DNA from: Anaeramoeba flamelloides
Taxonomy: Eukaryota > Metamonada > Anaeramoebidae
Length of the DNA stretch: 64,000 bases
Reading direction: 5' to 3'
NCBI GenBank assembly: GCA_027625915.1
Contig: JANTQA010000047.1
Coordinates: 7,130,001-7,194,000, forward strand
Shown piece by piece: positions 47,855 through 60,783 of this stretch. The notes under the pieces were generated by a model. That model saw nothing but the letters and a program-made list of their open reading frames with translations. It searched no databases and had not been told where the DNA came from. Positions within the stretch are counted from its first letter, which is position 1, and each line of letters starts with the position of its first letter. Both the position numbers and the translations under genes were made by a program.

Positions 47855-49666
47855 GTTTTTTTTAAAAAAAAATAAACTAATTTTCTTTTACTGATTTTTT
47901 TTTTTCTTCAAAAGTGTTTTTTTTGAACCAAGTTCAAACTTGTGTTTATTTATTCATTTAATTAATAAATAATAATATATTATCCATGATCGATTTTGAA
48001 AATTTAGGTAAAACCAATTAAAAATTCCAGCACATTCTATTTTAGAATAAAGTTTAAAATGATACTAGAATTTAATCAATTTTTATCAAGATATAAGAGA
48101 AATTTATTTTTTTCAAACTTGGTTTCAGACTAAAAGAATTGTTACCAAATTTTTTGTTTAATTTTTAAACAATTTTTGTTTTTAAAAAAGAATGATTTTA
48201 TTATTACTATTATTTTCAAAATAAAAAATGAAAATTTTTAGTTCATTCTCAAAATATTTTCCTAGTTTATAAGTTGAAGCAAATCCAAAGATCTTGACAA
48301 CATAGTTTTAGAAATGATATTTTTAAAACAATAAATTAAACTTCCTTTTTGAACTCTAAGACAAAATTTTTACTCGGGTAATTTTAAATTGTAAAAGTAA
48401 TAATTAAAAATTCATTTTAGAAATTGTAATAAAAATTTTCATTTATTAATTGGAAATTAACAGTGTAGTTAAAGAAGTGATAATTTCACTCTAGATTCAG
48501 TTTTCCAAAAATTTCTGAAAGGGTATCCGAGTTAAAAATCACATATTTCCTGATTATTTATAGAAAGAGACATAGTTAAACAATTATTAAAGATGAAAAA
48601 TAAAAACAAAATATTGAAAAAGAAATATACAAAAAAACAATTCAATAAAAAAAACAATTTATAAGAAGCAGAAAGTAATTGAAAAAAATATACACAATTC
48701 GATCTCTTAAGGGTGTATCTTACAAATCACATTCAGGACATTTTTGGTAATTTTGGAATAGTTTGATAGTTGATCACAAAGGTTCATATTGGATGGTCAT
48801 CTGTTCATTTTTTTTTAGTTTTTTTTTTCATTTTGATCTTGTTTTTAATTTTGAATCCTTGATATTTTTACCTTTACTTTCATTTGTATTTATTTTACAA
48901 GTAGTATAACATGTTGTATTTCAATATATGGGTAATAAAAAGTATCTGCTTGATCTTTTTCTTTTGTAGTCCTTCTTCCGAATAAAAAAGATGTCAATTA
49001 AGTAGAATAAAAAAAGTAAAAAATTCGATCTGATTCTAAAAATTACAAGAATGATCAAAACCTTAAAATGAAAGTGAAAATAAAATAGAATCTTTATCAT
49101 AATAATATTTTTACAGAACTACTCTCTCTTTATGGTTCTTTTGGGAGAATATAAAAACAATTAATAATGCTTTTCAGACTAATTTCCAACAAGTATTTTT
49201 TTTCAAGACATACTATTATTTAAATTTGAAAAATGACAATATTTTCTCTTGATTTTCTATATTGTTAATGTCCACATAGAGAGTTCAAAGAAGTAGATTG
49301 GAATTTAAAAACTTTATTTGAATAAGAAAATGGAAAATGGACCGAAGACTAATCCCATTTGTAATTCCAATACAATTAATTTAATTACAAACAAGCTTAA
49401 TGTGGACTAAACCCCTAAAAAAAAAACAATTATTTATTGAAATAACCTTAAAATTTTTTGAAACACAAATAGATTCTAAAGCAGGTTTCATTGAACATAT
49501 TTCAAAATCATAAATGTTATTTTTTTGTAAAGAGTGTAAATTTTTTATTCAGAGTAGTTTTACGGCTTCTGGGTTTTTACCTTCCAAAAAGAGAATTCCC
49601 TTCTTCTGAAATTAGAAAAGTTAAAAATAAAAAAAATAAACATTTTTTTAAAATTGTCTAGTTTTC
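47855..49666. other. Intergenic interval between PDI and pseudokinase genes
   Basis: No gene seen. The long form of family G occupies 48470-48995. The 60 bp before the pseudokinase ATG are A-rich with a T run and would hold the promoter and 5' leader. Confidence 0.4.
48470..48995 (+). repeat. Dispersed repeat, long form of family G
   Basis: Collinear with 11565-12090: GAAGTGATAATTTCACTCTA near the start, TTATAAGAAGCAGAAAGTAA in the middle and CTGCTTGATCTTTTTCTTTT near the end. No conserved open frame. Confidence 0.5.
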
Positions 49667-52600
49667 ATGGCGACGATTTTTCAGAAAATATTAGATGTAA
49701 ACCAGGAATTGGCTGGTTATGAAAACAAGGTGCTATTTAATAAGCAACAGTGCCTTAGGATTATGGATCGAATTGATTTCATTGTAAAAAACTTAAAACA
49801 ACTAAGTAACTATTTAAACATAAAAAAAATTTTTTTTTTTTTTTTTTTCATTTCAAAACCAACAAGAAATCTCTTTTAACAAACAATATGTTCTGAAATC
49901 CTTTGTCGAGGTTTTTCTTTTGGACTTAATTTTTTCATCCAAGCAACAAAATATTCCCCAATCTTTCTTTTTTTTAATCAAAAAACACAAACAAACAAAC
50001 AACAAGAATATCGATTAAAATTGAATTAACCTTTCTTCAATACCAATTCTTTTGGTTCCAAAAAAGCAAATTCCTTCCTTGTTCCTTGTATCAAATTTGA
50101 TACTTTTTAAATTTTAAGAATTATCCTTTTTTATTGTTTCTCTTAAAAAAGAAAAGAGTAACTAGTCTAAACTTTACTTTTTTAAATGGTACTTCTTTTC
50201 AATTGTCTTGGATCAGTCAAGGTTTTACAAATTTTTTTTTTTCTCTTTTTCTTGCCAAATTTATTTTGATTTTTGAAAAAATACTTTGCCTTCCAAATTT
50301 TAATGAAAATAAATGAAAGTTCAGATCAAAAAACCCTTTATCTTTTCATTACAACCCTTTTTAAAAATTAAATCTTTTTTGAAGGATCAAACAGAACAAA
50401 AAAACGAATGTTTCTCGCTTTCACTTTTTCAGTCGAATTGCAACAATTTTAAAAAAAGTGTAACAAAGAAGTTATCAAAAGTATCATTATAACTGCTGAC
50501 AAACTTTGGTGACACCTATTTTCTGAACTGTTTTCAAACCTTTTTTTGTCGTCCTTTTTTATAACAGCTTTGCAACCTTCATGAATTATTTTTTTATCTA
50601 ACTATTTTTTTTCTCCTTCAAAAACCAAGCAAATATTTTTTTTTATTTTTAATTTTTATTCCTTATTTATTTCAAACAAAAACACAGGAAAATTGAAAAA
50701 CGATTTAGAGGTCTTTCTTTTTTCAACAATCAAAATAAATAAAAATAAAAATAAAAAGATTAGTCTTTGGAAAATAGTCACAAAAGAAAAAAAAATTCCC
50801 ATCAAAAATTAAAAAACAAACCTTTCGAGACATTCGAAAAAATTTTTTTTACAGAATCTTTGTCATTCTCTTTACAAAACGAAACTAATCCTTTTTTAGA
50901 TAAGGAATTGTTCACTTTTAAAATACAAAGATCAAAAAGATCGATGATTTTGAAAATTATCACTAAAGTCATTTGATAAGTAGTTTTAATAAATTGTAGA
51001 CTAAAAGGTTTGAAAAACGTTCCGAAAACTGTTTAAAAGAGTGAAATAAACAGTTTGAGCAACACTTTTGGCATACTTTCGTTCCTCATCTTTTTAAAAT
51101 TTAGTTATGGCTTGGTAAAAAAAAAGCAAAACACAAAAAAAAAGTTGAACATAGTTTTGAATTAGGAATATTAATAGAATCACAGAAACCTGAAAACGAA
51201 AACTAAAATCAATTAAAAGAAGAAACCAATTTACTTCAAAGAATAATTCATAATATTATTATCAATCGAACCAACAAAAACAATTTGGATCTACTTTTAT
51301 TATCTAAAATCCCAAGAGTTCTTTTGGAGATCTCAAAAATAGTCAATTTTTTCAAACAAATTTTTAATAATTAATTAATCAAAGAAAAAACTCATTACCA
51401 AAAGGTAATCTTCAAAAAAACTGATCACCGTGCTGAATCCTCTCATTCTGTCTTTAATCATTTATTTTTTACTTTTCTGAATTGATCTTATTTTTCATTT
51501 TCGGGTTTTTGTGATTCTATTAAGGTTCCCAATTAAAAAATCCGTGTTTTACTTTTAATCTTCAGCTGTTACTCTTTTTTTTCAATTGTCTCAAAAGTGA
51601 AAACAAAAAACAAAAAAAGGATTTTCAAAATTACAAAAGAATTAAAAACACTATTATTCAGGATTAAAAAAAACATTCGATTACCAATTTAATAAACTGG
51701 AAACAAAAGGTGTTTTGAAAACAGAGCGTCTACTTGAAAGAAATTTAATATTCTTTTGTGAACTCAATATTTTGTCTTTTCTGTTATTTTCAAAGTAAAA
51801 AATGAAAAATTTTTATTTCAATTTCCCCAAAAATAACCTTCCACCACAATTCGAAGAAAAAAGAAAAAGATCTTGGAGACTCTATTGAAAACGAAAATGG
51901 CCTTTCGTTAATTTATTTCTTCCTTATTGAACTTTTGAGATAAAATTAAATTTTTATTAAATTAGGATTTGGCATTATTAAAAAACTTGAAAATTTTTTT
52001 ATTGTTAATTAGGAGAGGTGATTTAACAAAATGCCCTCTTATTTGGAGTTGTTTTTTTTTTTTATAATTTGAGAAATAAAATAAAACCTAGGCACTCTAC
52101 GGCACTTTTCGGCACTCTAGGTCACTCTATGGCACTTTATGGAACCCTAAATATTTTTTAGAGTTTTTTTATTCTAGCAATAATGTAGGAAATATTATAA
52201 ATCCTAGAGGATAGCTTTTCTTTAAAAACATTAAAAGAATAAAATTTATTTTTAAACAAAGACAAGAAAAAGAGAAAGAAAAGTAAGAAATATTCGAAAG
52301 TAAAAAAACAGTTAAAAAGTAAAAACCTCATTAAAAGATTTTTTTTTTATACTCCAAGTGATAAATGGGTTGGTGGTTGTTTCCTTTTATGTTGAAAAAT
52401 TTCCCTTAAGTCAAAATTATCAAAATCATCACTCCATAGAAATACATCTGTTTGCGTAATATCATACTTGAAAAAGTTTGATTACCAGTACAAGGTAATA
52501 ATATAGAAGAAAAAAGTTAAATTCCCACCACCATTTCTCTTCTTCAATATTTTACCTATCAAATTAGAACCACATTGTTGATTATTTTTCTTCTTCTCTG

Positions 52601-55600
52601 CTTTTTTATTTAAAAAAAAATTCTTTTTTGAAAAAAAAAAAGGAAAATCAAAAAAAAGTCAAAAGAAAAATAATAAAAAACTTGATATTTGAAATTCAAA
52701 ACAAAAAATGTTAACTGTTCCGGAAAAAAAGTGAAAGAGGGTTTTTAATTGGGAACATTAATAGAACCTGAAAATGAAAATTCAAGATCTATTAATAAAA
52801 GAATAAATAAATAAAGACCAAAATAAAGGATTCAACACAATAAGAATTTTTTCGAAGATTATCCTTTTGGTGTAATGAGTTTTTTCTTTGGTTAATAAAT
52901 TATTAAAAATTTGTTGAAAAAATTGACTATTTTTACGATCTCCAAAACCACTGAAACAATTTCGATAATAATAGTAGATTTAAATTGTTTTTGTTGATTC
53001 TATTGAAAATAATATAATGGATTATTATTTGAAGTTAATTGGTTTCTTCTTTTAATTGATCTTACTTTTCATTTTCAGGTTTCTGTGATTCTATTAATAT
53101 TCCTAATTAAAAACCCTGTTGAACTTTTTTCCTCAGCTGTTTCACTTTTTTTCAAGAACGGTAAATAACATTTATTGAAATGAATATTCCAAGTGTTTTA
53201 TAGAAAAGAAGATCGAAAAATGATAATAAAAAAGATGGCAAACCCAAAAAAAAAAATCAAATTATAAACACATTTTTTAAAAAAAAATTCAAATAATGGT
53301 ATAATTATTAATTTATTATCTATAAATAAACAAATAATAAGAACATGAAAAGTAAACCCCATTCCAAAAATTTGGACATACCCAAAATCAAAATTAATCA
53401 AAAAAAACTCAATTTATTGTATTTTTCCAAACCTAATATAAAACCACATTTAATTTACCAAGTATTAATGTTTATATATGTAATCATTTTTCAAACAGTT
53501 TAAGAATTTCACAAGTTTTACACAGAGAAATAAATCAACTTTGAAGAGAATTGTGATGAACAAAAATAAAACCAGCAAAAAACAATAATAAAAATTTTTA
53601 AATTTATTTTGTACAATTTTTTAATATAATAAAAAATCAATAATAATTTAATAATATGGCTAAAAAAACACACACAATTTATTGTTTTAATTTCAAATTT
53701 CATTCTCTTTTAGAATTGTAAAAAAAATCCAAACCAAAATACAAGAAATTTTTTCCAGTTTTCTTAAAAAGGTTTAATAAACATTTTTTATTAATACAAA
53801 ACAAATCAAAAATAAAAATCCTTTAAAAAGCAATATGATTTATTTACCTTTATTTATTTACTAACTTTAATACAATAACAAATTTTTTTATTGATAAATT
53901 ATTTTCTTATTTTTTTAAAATTAATTAGAAAAAGAATTACTTAATGAACAAGAGAAATTATTAAAAGATCTTTTAAGACAAATAAATAGAGCAGAATCAC
54001 TTATTTTACAGCACATCAAAGAAGAAACTTGGATCAATACAATTGCAAAACTTACAATCAATCAAGAAATTTTTCAAAAGCAAAATAAATTATTACAGAA
54101 AAGAGCTTTAAATTTTGAATTTAAAATTGAAGGGGAATGGGGAACATTGCCTGAAGATCAAAAGGATGAAAGTAATAATAAATTAAAAATTAATATTTTT
54201 TCTTTTTTTTTTTACAAATAAAAAAGAAAATAATTAATTCGTTACTTAATTAAATATCTCGATTTTAAAAAACAAACAAAACAACAACAATAACTAAAAA
54301 CAAAAATAATCAAAAACAACAATTAATAGATTTTGATTATATTTTCATTAAAAAATATGTTGAAAATATTTTAGAAAACTCTGAAAGTTTTCAAGAGTTT
54401 TTTAAAAAATACAAAAGTTTTAATCCAAATGAAACCATTGAATTAGAGGATTTAAAAGAAGATATACAATCAGAATTACAAGATATTGAAGATCTAAGGC
54501 CAAAGGATAATTTTGAAAATGTTTTAAAAGTGTTTAGTAATACTGAAATTATGCTTAATAAATTCTTATTTTCAGATGGTTTAGCGTCTTGGTATTTGGG
54601 TACATTTAAAGAAACGAAGGTTATTATTAAGCAATTGATCCAAAAAAAAGGAAATAATAAAAAAATTTTAGAAAAAAACAAAAAAGAAGCAATCACTTTA
54701 ACGTAAGTTTTAATGAAATCTATTTATTTATTATTATTTATAGATATATATATATATATATATATATATTTCTTTCTTTTTTATTTCTTCTCTTCTTTTT
54801 TTCATTCTCATTAATTACCTTTTTTTTTTATTATATTTATATAAATATATATAATAATTCTTATAAACTTTTTTTCATTTGGCACAATTTTAATGTTTAT
54901 AAAAACAAAATTAAATAGTTCACTAAATCATCCAAATATCATAAAATGTATTGGGATTGTTTTAGAACCAAAATTTTCAATAATTATTCAAATTGAAGAT
55001 GGTGGATTATTATTTAATTATCTTAATTCACAAAAATCTAATCTTCCATTATCATTATGTTTAGATATTGCATCAAAAATTGCTAATAGCATGTATTATT
55101 TGCATACAAACAATATTTTCCATGGATTTTTAAATTCAAAAGGAGTAATTTTAATTGAAAAAGATTCAAAAATAATACCAATTAATATCAATTTTGGAAT
55201 GACAGATTTTGATTATGATCCATTAGAAATGAGTAATTCTGAATATATTTTACCTTATTTAGCGCCTGAAGTAAGAATTCATATTTTTCTTTTCTTTATT
55301 ATTATTATTTTTTAATTGTTAAATATTTCTGAGGCAGGCCACTTTTTCAAATTGGAAAATTTAAAAGAAAACATAGCTGGCATGTGTTGTGAACGTGTTG
55401 GCTTTAGACTTTTTATAGAATTCCCTTTTAATTTAAATATTTCTTTATTTATCTTACTACAACATAAAAATATTTAATTATTGGCACTAAAATATATATG
55501 TATATATAATTTTTTATTATTGTAATTTAAGGAAGGAGTTATTTATTATAAATATTTGATTAGGTTTTTAAACAAAAAAAGACAGCAAAATAATTATATT

Positions 55601-58600
55601 GAAAAAATTTTCAAAAAAAATAATTTATAAAAAATGAAATTATTTATTTAACAAAAGCATGATAAAGTATTCTAAAGAAAATAACTGTAAAGAAATACAG
55701 TCTTGTGATAATGAGTCACGTAGAAAAAAAATTGAAAATAATAATTACAAATATTTTGAGTAAATTTACAACAAAAAAACAGAAAACTAAAAGTATGCTT
55801 AAGCAAAAAATACAAAAGAAAATTTAAAATTAGAAAAAGAACTGAAATTCAATATTTATTCTCAAAAAAAATAAAATACAAAAATAAGTTAAATTAAACT
55901 TTTTTTATCAAAAAATAATTATAAATCGTTTTAGGACTCTATTATTTTCCTTTTTTTCTACTCTTTAATAATTTTTTATTTTTATCGAAAAATTATTTTT
56001 TATCATCCCATTTCGGACCATCAAAAAGAAATTGATAATGATCTTTTCCTAGACAAGACGGGCAATTTTTAACCCTCCATGTTATTGTTAAAATGATTAT
56101 TCTAATTTTCGTGGATTCTTTTTAACAAACATTTCCAAAACAATTTTACATTTTTTGAATAGGCTATTGGTTTTTTTTTAAAGATCTTTATCAATTTAAA
56201 ATGAAATAAAATTCCAAATTTTTGAATCAGTTAAAACAGTTCAAAGAATCATCAATAATTCAATTTCATTCAGTTTGGAAATAATTTTGATTTTTCAAAA
56301 TATTTCATTTTTTTGTCTTTGCTCGTTTTTTGTTTTCATTTCCGTTTTTTCTAGTTACATAATCTGTTTCGTTAGATCTGGAAAATTTTATCAATGGTTT
56401 ATAGAAAGTTAATGTTGAGTTTGTTTAATAGAAAAACTCAGATACAATTAGTTAGATGGTATCTTATCATCTGATCGATCAATAACTTTTTACGAACTTC
56501 AACAAATTTACCAATAAATTTTTTTTTGTTATGTTCTCTTCAAAATTTTTTACATAGCATTTATTTATTTTCATTTTATAATTGTTTATTTTTTGTTTTG
56601 TGTCACGAATTGTAGATTATAAATAATTGTTATCATTGTGATAAATAATTGTTAACATTTCAAAAAGTGAATGAGTTCTAATTGGGTATTTTTCCTTGAA
56701 TCTATTAAATTAGATTTTTTTTTTTTTTCAAAAATTGAATTTTGGTGTGTTAAAACTTTTAAATTGGGGTTTAGTTAACTAAAACAATTAAAAACATAAT
56801 TTCATCACAAAAATAAACACTGCACTTTTAATAATAATTAAAAAATTTTCTTTTTTTTCTTTTTTCAAAAAAAGTAAAACAAAGATGAAAAGTTAATCAA
56901 ACTTAAAATACCCAATTAATAAAATGAAAAAAAAGTTTTGGAAATTATTTTAATATAAAAAATTTGTAATTGAGCTAAAAAATAAAAATTAAAACTATAA
57001 TTTGTCAATTTTTAAAATAAAAAATAAACAATTACATATTTGTTTTTAGATTATACCTATTATTATATTTTTCTGAGATAAAATAATTATTTAAATTTTA
57101 CAAGATCTCTAATTTTTATTCAAATATAAATAATCAAATCATTCATTTTTTATCTTTCTTTAACTAAATAAAAATAAAAAATAAAAAATAAAAATTAGGT
57201 TCTTCGAATGGAAAATATTTCATATTCTGCAGATATTTATTCATTTGGTATTTTACTTTTTGAATTAATTACAAAAAAAGAGATATATCCTAATATTTCT
57301 AATTATGAAATCATTCGAAAGCATTTCCTCATGAGTAAAGATCAGGATGAAAATGAAATCGAAAAAGAAAACAATGAAGAACAAGAAGAGGAAGAAGAAG
57401 AAGGGGAAGAACAAGAAAAAGAAAAGAAAAAAAGCACAACTGAAAATTTGCCATTTCGACCATGCTTCCCAACTTCGATAAATAATAATATAAAACAATT
57501 AATTAGTGATTGTTGGACAGAAGATCCTGAATCAAGACCATCATTTAGGATAATTTATCGAAGAATAAATGAAATAATCGACGAATTAAAAAAAACAAAA
57601 AAAGAAATTTTCCAAGAAGCAATTAACCAAGAAAAAATAAAAGAACATTTTTTTACACAATCGGAAAATATCACATTACAAAAAAAGCAAGAACAAAATA
57701 ATAGGGGTCTTTTAAATAAAAATCAAATCTCCTTTTCAAATTTAATATCTACAAAAAGTAATGTAACACTACCATCAAAACCAAAATATGGAGGAAATTT
57801 AATTACTGTTGGCAAAGGAAAGGAATGCGAGACTATTGGGCAGGCATTAGTGAAAGCTAGATATGGGGATAGAATTGACATTGAGCCTGGAATTTATTTT
57901 GAGCAATTGATTATTAATACTAATGAGATCGAGATTGTAGGATTACAAAACGAAAACAATGGCGTGATTATTGAATACACGAAGGGGAGTGTGCTCTCCT
58001 TTCAGAGTAAAAGTGGTTCTGTCTCGAATATCACGTTTCGAAAACGAGGTGCGCAGCATTTTGCAGTCGAGATAATTTCTGGGAATCTGGAAATGCATAA
58101 TTGCGATATCTCCGGAGATGGCGCGGCGTGTCTTGGTATTAGTAGGTGTGCCGATCCTGTTATTACCAATTGCTTTATCCACCATGGCAACGTGGGATGC
58201 GCGCTTTTCAATAAGGCAAAGGGCAACTTTGACAATTGTTCTTTTTTCGTGAATAAATTTCAAGGCATTTGCATTACAGGAAATTCAAACCCCATAATTG
58301 AAAATTCAACAATATTCTGGAACAAGGATAGTGGCATCCAAATCAGAGACAAATCGAAAGGTACCATCAGAAATTGTGATATCTTTTATAACGAATTGAA
58401 TGGAGTCGAAACGACACAGCTATCCTCTCCGAGATTTGAAAATTGTAAAATTTATGAAAATCAGCAAAATGGGTTTGCCTTCTTCAAAGCTAATAGACCA
58501 GTTTTATTAAAGAATATAATTTATTCAAATAATAAATCTGGAATTTCATGTAATAATAGTGCGCCCATTGTCAAAATGAACCAAATTTATTTAAATAAGG

Positions 58601-59034
58601 AAACAGGAATCTTTTTATATAAAAAATCAACGGGGGAATTCAACGGCAATAAAATTTATAAAAATAAATTAAGTGGTGTTCAGATACAAAATAATTCAGA
58701 CCCCATATTTGATAGCAATTCAATATATGAAAATTTTGGTTCTGGGTTTATTGCTAGGAGTAATTCCTTGGGCAATATCCAAAATAATAAAATACATCAC
58801 AACAATAAAAGAGGAATTGATGTTGAATCAGGGTCAGACACTAAATTTTTACAGAATTCAATCACGGAAAACGATGGTGGTGGCGTTTTGGTATGTGTTT
58901 CGGGCAAAGGCCAATTTACTCAAAATAAAATTGATACAAATAAAGTTTTCCAGTTTAGAATAATGAAAAAATGTTTTCCAGTTTTGAAAAATAATGATAT
59001 ACCAAAAGGTGTCCAAAATGATAATAATAAATAA
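49667..59034 (+). CDS. MLKL-like four-helix bundle + pseudokinase + right-handed beta-helix
   Basis: Five exons: 49667-49805, 53929-54171, 54330-54702, 54919-55270, 57199-59034. Donors are GTAACT, GTAATA, GTAAGT, GTAAGA; acceptors ATTAG, AATAG, AATAG, ATTAG; all phases agree and give 980 residues. Residues 1-125 resemble the MLKL N-terminal four-helix bundle (FNKQQCLRIMDRIDFIVKNL; compare KKQCRRL in human MLKL), 128-205 a brace-like helical region. Residues 208-497 are a TKL-type kinase fold: beta-3 Lys228 (VIIK), LNHPNIIKCIGI, APE at 367-369, DIYSFGILLFELIT, SRPSF. HRD is HGF (320-322), the metal-binding Asn is Gly, and DFG is NFG (343-345), so catalysis is unlikely. A Glu-rich insert lies at about 416-448. 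Residues 567-965 form a beta-helix of about 23-residue rungs (for example NPIIENSTIFWNKDSGIQI) of FBXO11/CASH type. No signal peptide. A role in membrane permeabilisation or signalling is inference from MLKL. Confidence 0.82.
51108..51592 (-). mobile_element. Family D element in pseudokinase intron 1
   Basis: Inverted relative of 52713-53162: AATCAATTAAAAGAAGAAAC and CCAACAAAAACAATTTGGAT near the left, CATTTTCGGGTTTTTGTGAT and TCTTCAGCTGTTACTC near the right. The TIRs (TTTAGTTATGGCTTGGTAAA, complement of GAGACAATTG...) are worn. Confidence 0.55.
52091..52150. repeat. Six-unit decamer tandem repeat
   Basis: Six back-to-back 10-bp units: GGCACTCTAC, GGCACTTTTC, GGCACTCTAG, GTCACTCTAT, GGCACTTTAT, GGAACCCTAA. 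Lies in pseudokinase intron 1. Scattered related units occur near 12.24, 44.09 and 46.34 kb. Confidence 0.85.
52713..53162 (+). mobile_element. Family D element in pseudokinase intron 1
   Basis: 450 bp bounded by AACTGTTCCGGAAAAAAAGT and the complement of ACCGTTCTTGAAAAAAAGTG; inner arms share GGGTTTTTAATTxGGAA and CCTGAAAATGAAAA. Collinear with 36831-37267 through AAATAAATAAAGACC, TCGATAATAATAGTAGATTT and TGAAGTTAATTGGTTTCTTC. Confidence 0.7.
56197..56773 (-). mobile_element. Family C element in pseudokinase intron 4
   Basis: Inverted copy running to TTTTAAATTGGGGTTTAGTT at its right end, with TCTGATCGATCAATAAC and AGTGAATGAGTTCTAATT shared with 22395-22931. It makes up a third of the 1.9-kb intron that splits the kinase fold just after APE. 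Confidence 0.65.
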
Positions 59035-59041
59035 TTTTTTT

Positions 59042-59087
59042 TGTGTGTGTGTATGTGTGTATGTATGTGTGTGTGTGTGTGTGTGTT
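59042..59087. repeat. (GT)n microsatellite just after the pseudokinase stop
   Basis: GTGT run with TATG interruptions beginning eight bases after the stop codon, so likely in the 3' untranslated region. Confidence 0.9.
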
Positions 59088-60084
59088 TCTTCTTTTAATT
59101 ATTAAATTTCAATTACAAATCGAGTTAACATTATTCTGCAATTTTTAATTTGATTTTTTTTTTTTACAATCAACCAAAAAAAAAAATCATAAAATAAATG
59201 ATAAACATCTTTTTATTATTTTAGGTTAATAATAAAACAAAAAAAAAAAATCATAAAATTAATCTTTTTTTAAAAATCCTTCTGTTTTGATTGAATGAAA
59301 CAGAAAGGAAATATATATATATATATATTAAAAAACAAATAAACTTTTATTTTTCAGATCAATTTTATTCCCTTGAATTTTTCTTATTTTATTCTGTAAT
59401 TTATTTTATAAAAGATATTAAAATGTTAAAAATTAAATAATAAAAAATAAAAAAAAAAATCAATTATTAATCTAACTCGAACTATTTGACCAAATCATTT
59501 AAATTTGAAAAAAATTCTTGTTGAAAAAATTTCCAAATTTTACCAAAAAAAAAATATTTTTTTTATTAAATTTATATTTTTTTTTATTTTTAAATTATTT
59601 AGAATCAAATATAGATATTATGTTATTGAATGGTAATTAACAGATAAAACTAATTTTCTATGTGATGTCCAAATATCTTTTGTAATAAATAAATTAGTTA
59701 ATCAAGTATTTTAGACAATGTTGGGGTGCAAAGGTTCCCAAAAAAATTCCAGTAAGGAATGATTTGGTTTAATCATTAAAACTAAGAAGTTTTTAATGTC
59801 GTGGCAAACCTTTCAAAAAATTTTTTTTTGAATTTTGGAAAAATTTCGATCCAACAATAATAAAAACAGAATAATCAAGAAAAAATTTTCAAATGTTGAA
59901 AATTTTTTTTCGGGTTATTTTTTCATTGTAGGTAATTATACAATTTTTAATTATACATTTTTCTTTTAAAGAAAATTTTTTATAAATTAGATAAAATCTT
60001 TTGATTGCAATTTAAATTAAAAAATTTTCTTTAGAAGGCAATTAGTATATTTGGGGTTCTAAGGAATATATATATATATATATA
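59088..60084. other. Gene-free AT-rich interval
   Basis: 3' flank of the pseudokinase gene. Only A/T tracts and short (AT)n runs at about 59313-59329 and 60067-60086. No gene seen. Confidence 0.4.
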
Positions 60085-60783
60085 TAAACTATTTTTCAGT
60101 CAAAGGGGACCCGTTGTAATGAGTGGAATGAATGTGTTAAAAGTGTTTGCATAGATATTAGAAGAAAAATTTTATTTTGGAAATTTTCAAAATTGAAATC
60201 TTTTTTTCACATTTTTGTTTTTTTTTTTCGATTGTTTTTTAAAAAATAATTCAGTTGAAACTTTTTTTTTATTGCAAGATCAATAGTCACTTGGTAAAAA
60301 TGTGTTATTCTAAGGTTATTGAAACCATGGAAATGATTGTTGAAAAAATCATATTCATTTCTATTGGAATTATATTCGATCTTTGATCCTGATATTTGTT
60401 TAATAAATGTGAAAAATTTTTACTTCATTTTCATTTCCTTTTTCAAATAGAGGCCACAAATACTAACACACTTCGTTTTGGGGACTAAGTTTATCAAAGA
60501 AAAGTATGGAAAATGAAGTGAAAATTCTTTCGTATTTATTATTCAAATACTAGTAGAGTATCAAAACGAAAATTGTTTTTTTTTCTCAATAGGGCGCTAA
60601 GAATTTGAGTTTTTCAATTTTTAAGAAAATCTATTGATTTATTAATTTTCTTTCAGACTTGTATCAACAATTCTTTAATGTTTATTATTCCGTGTATTTT
60701 TTATTTGTTCTACAAAGGTCAATTATATAAAATAATTGATATTTTGAAAAAAAATTAGTTCCCTTTGACTAAAACAGAGTTTA
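60085..60783 (+). mobile_element. About 0.7-kb TIR element, family E
   Basis: Ends TAAACTATTTTTCAGTCAAA and, complemented, TAAACTCTGTTTTAGTCAAA, clear TIRs of about 25 bp. Same orientation and collinear with 20350-21041. Inserted next to an (AT)n run. No shared open frame. Confidence 0.75.

Noticed and set aside
54391-54696. 101-codon minus-strand frame
   Set aside because: Antisense to exon 3 of the pseudokinase gene, which has the kinase N-lobe on the plus strand.
54893-54918. Start of the kinase C-lobe block at its own ATG (54893)
   Set aside because: The acceptor ending at 54918 joins exon 3 in phase and completes the helix C region (EAITLT-SLNHPNI), so the ATG is intronic.
57265-58263. 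Minus-strand frames of 77 to 106 codons opposite the beta-helix exon
   Set aside because: Antisense shadows of a well-supported coding exon.
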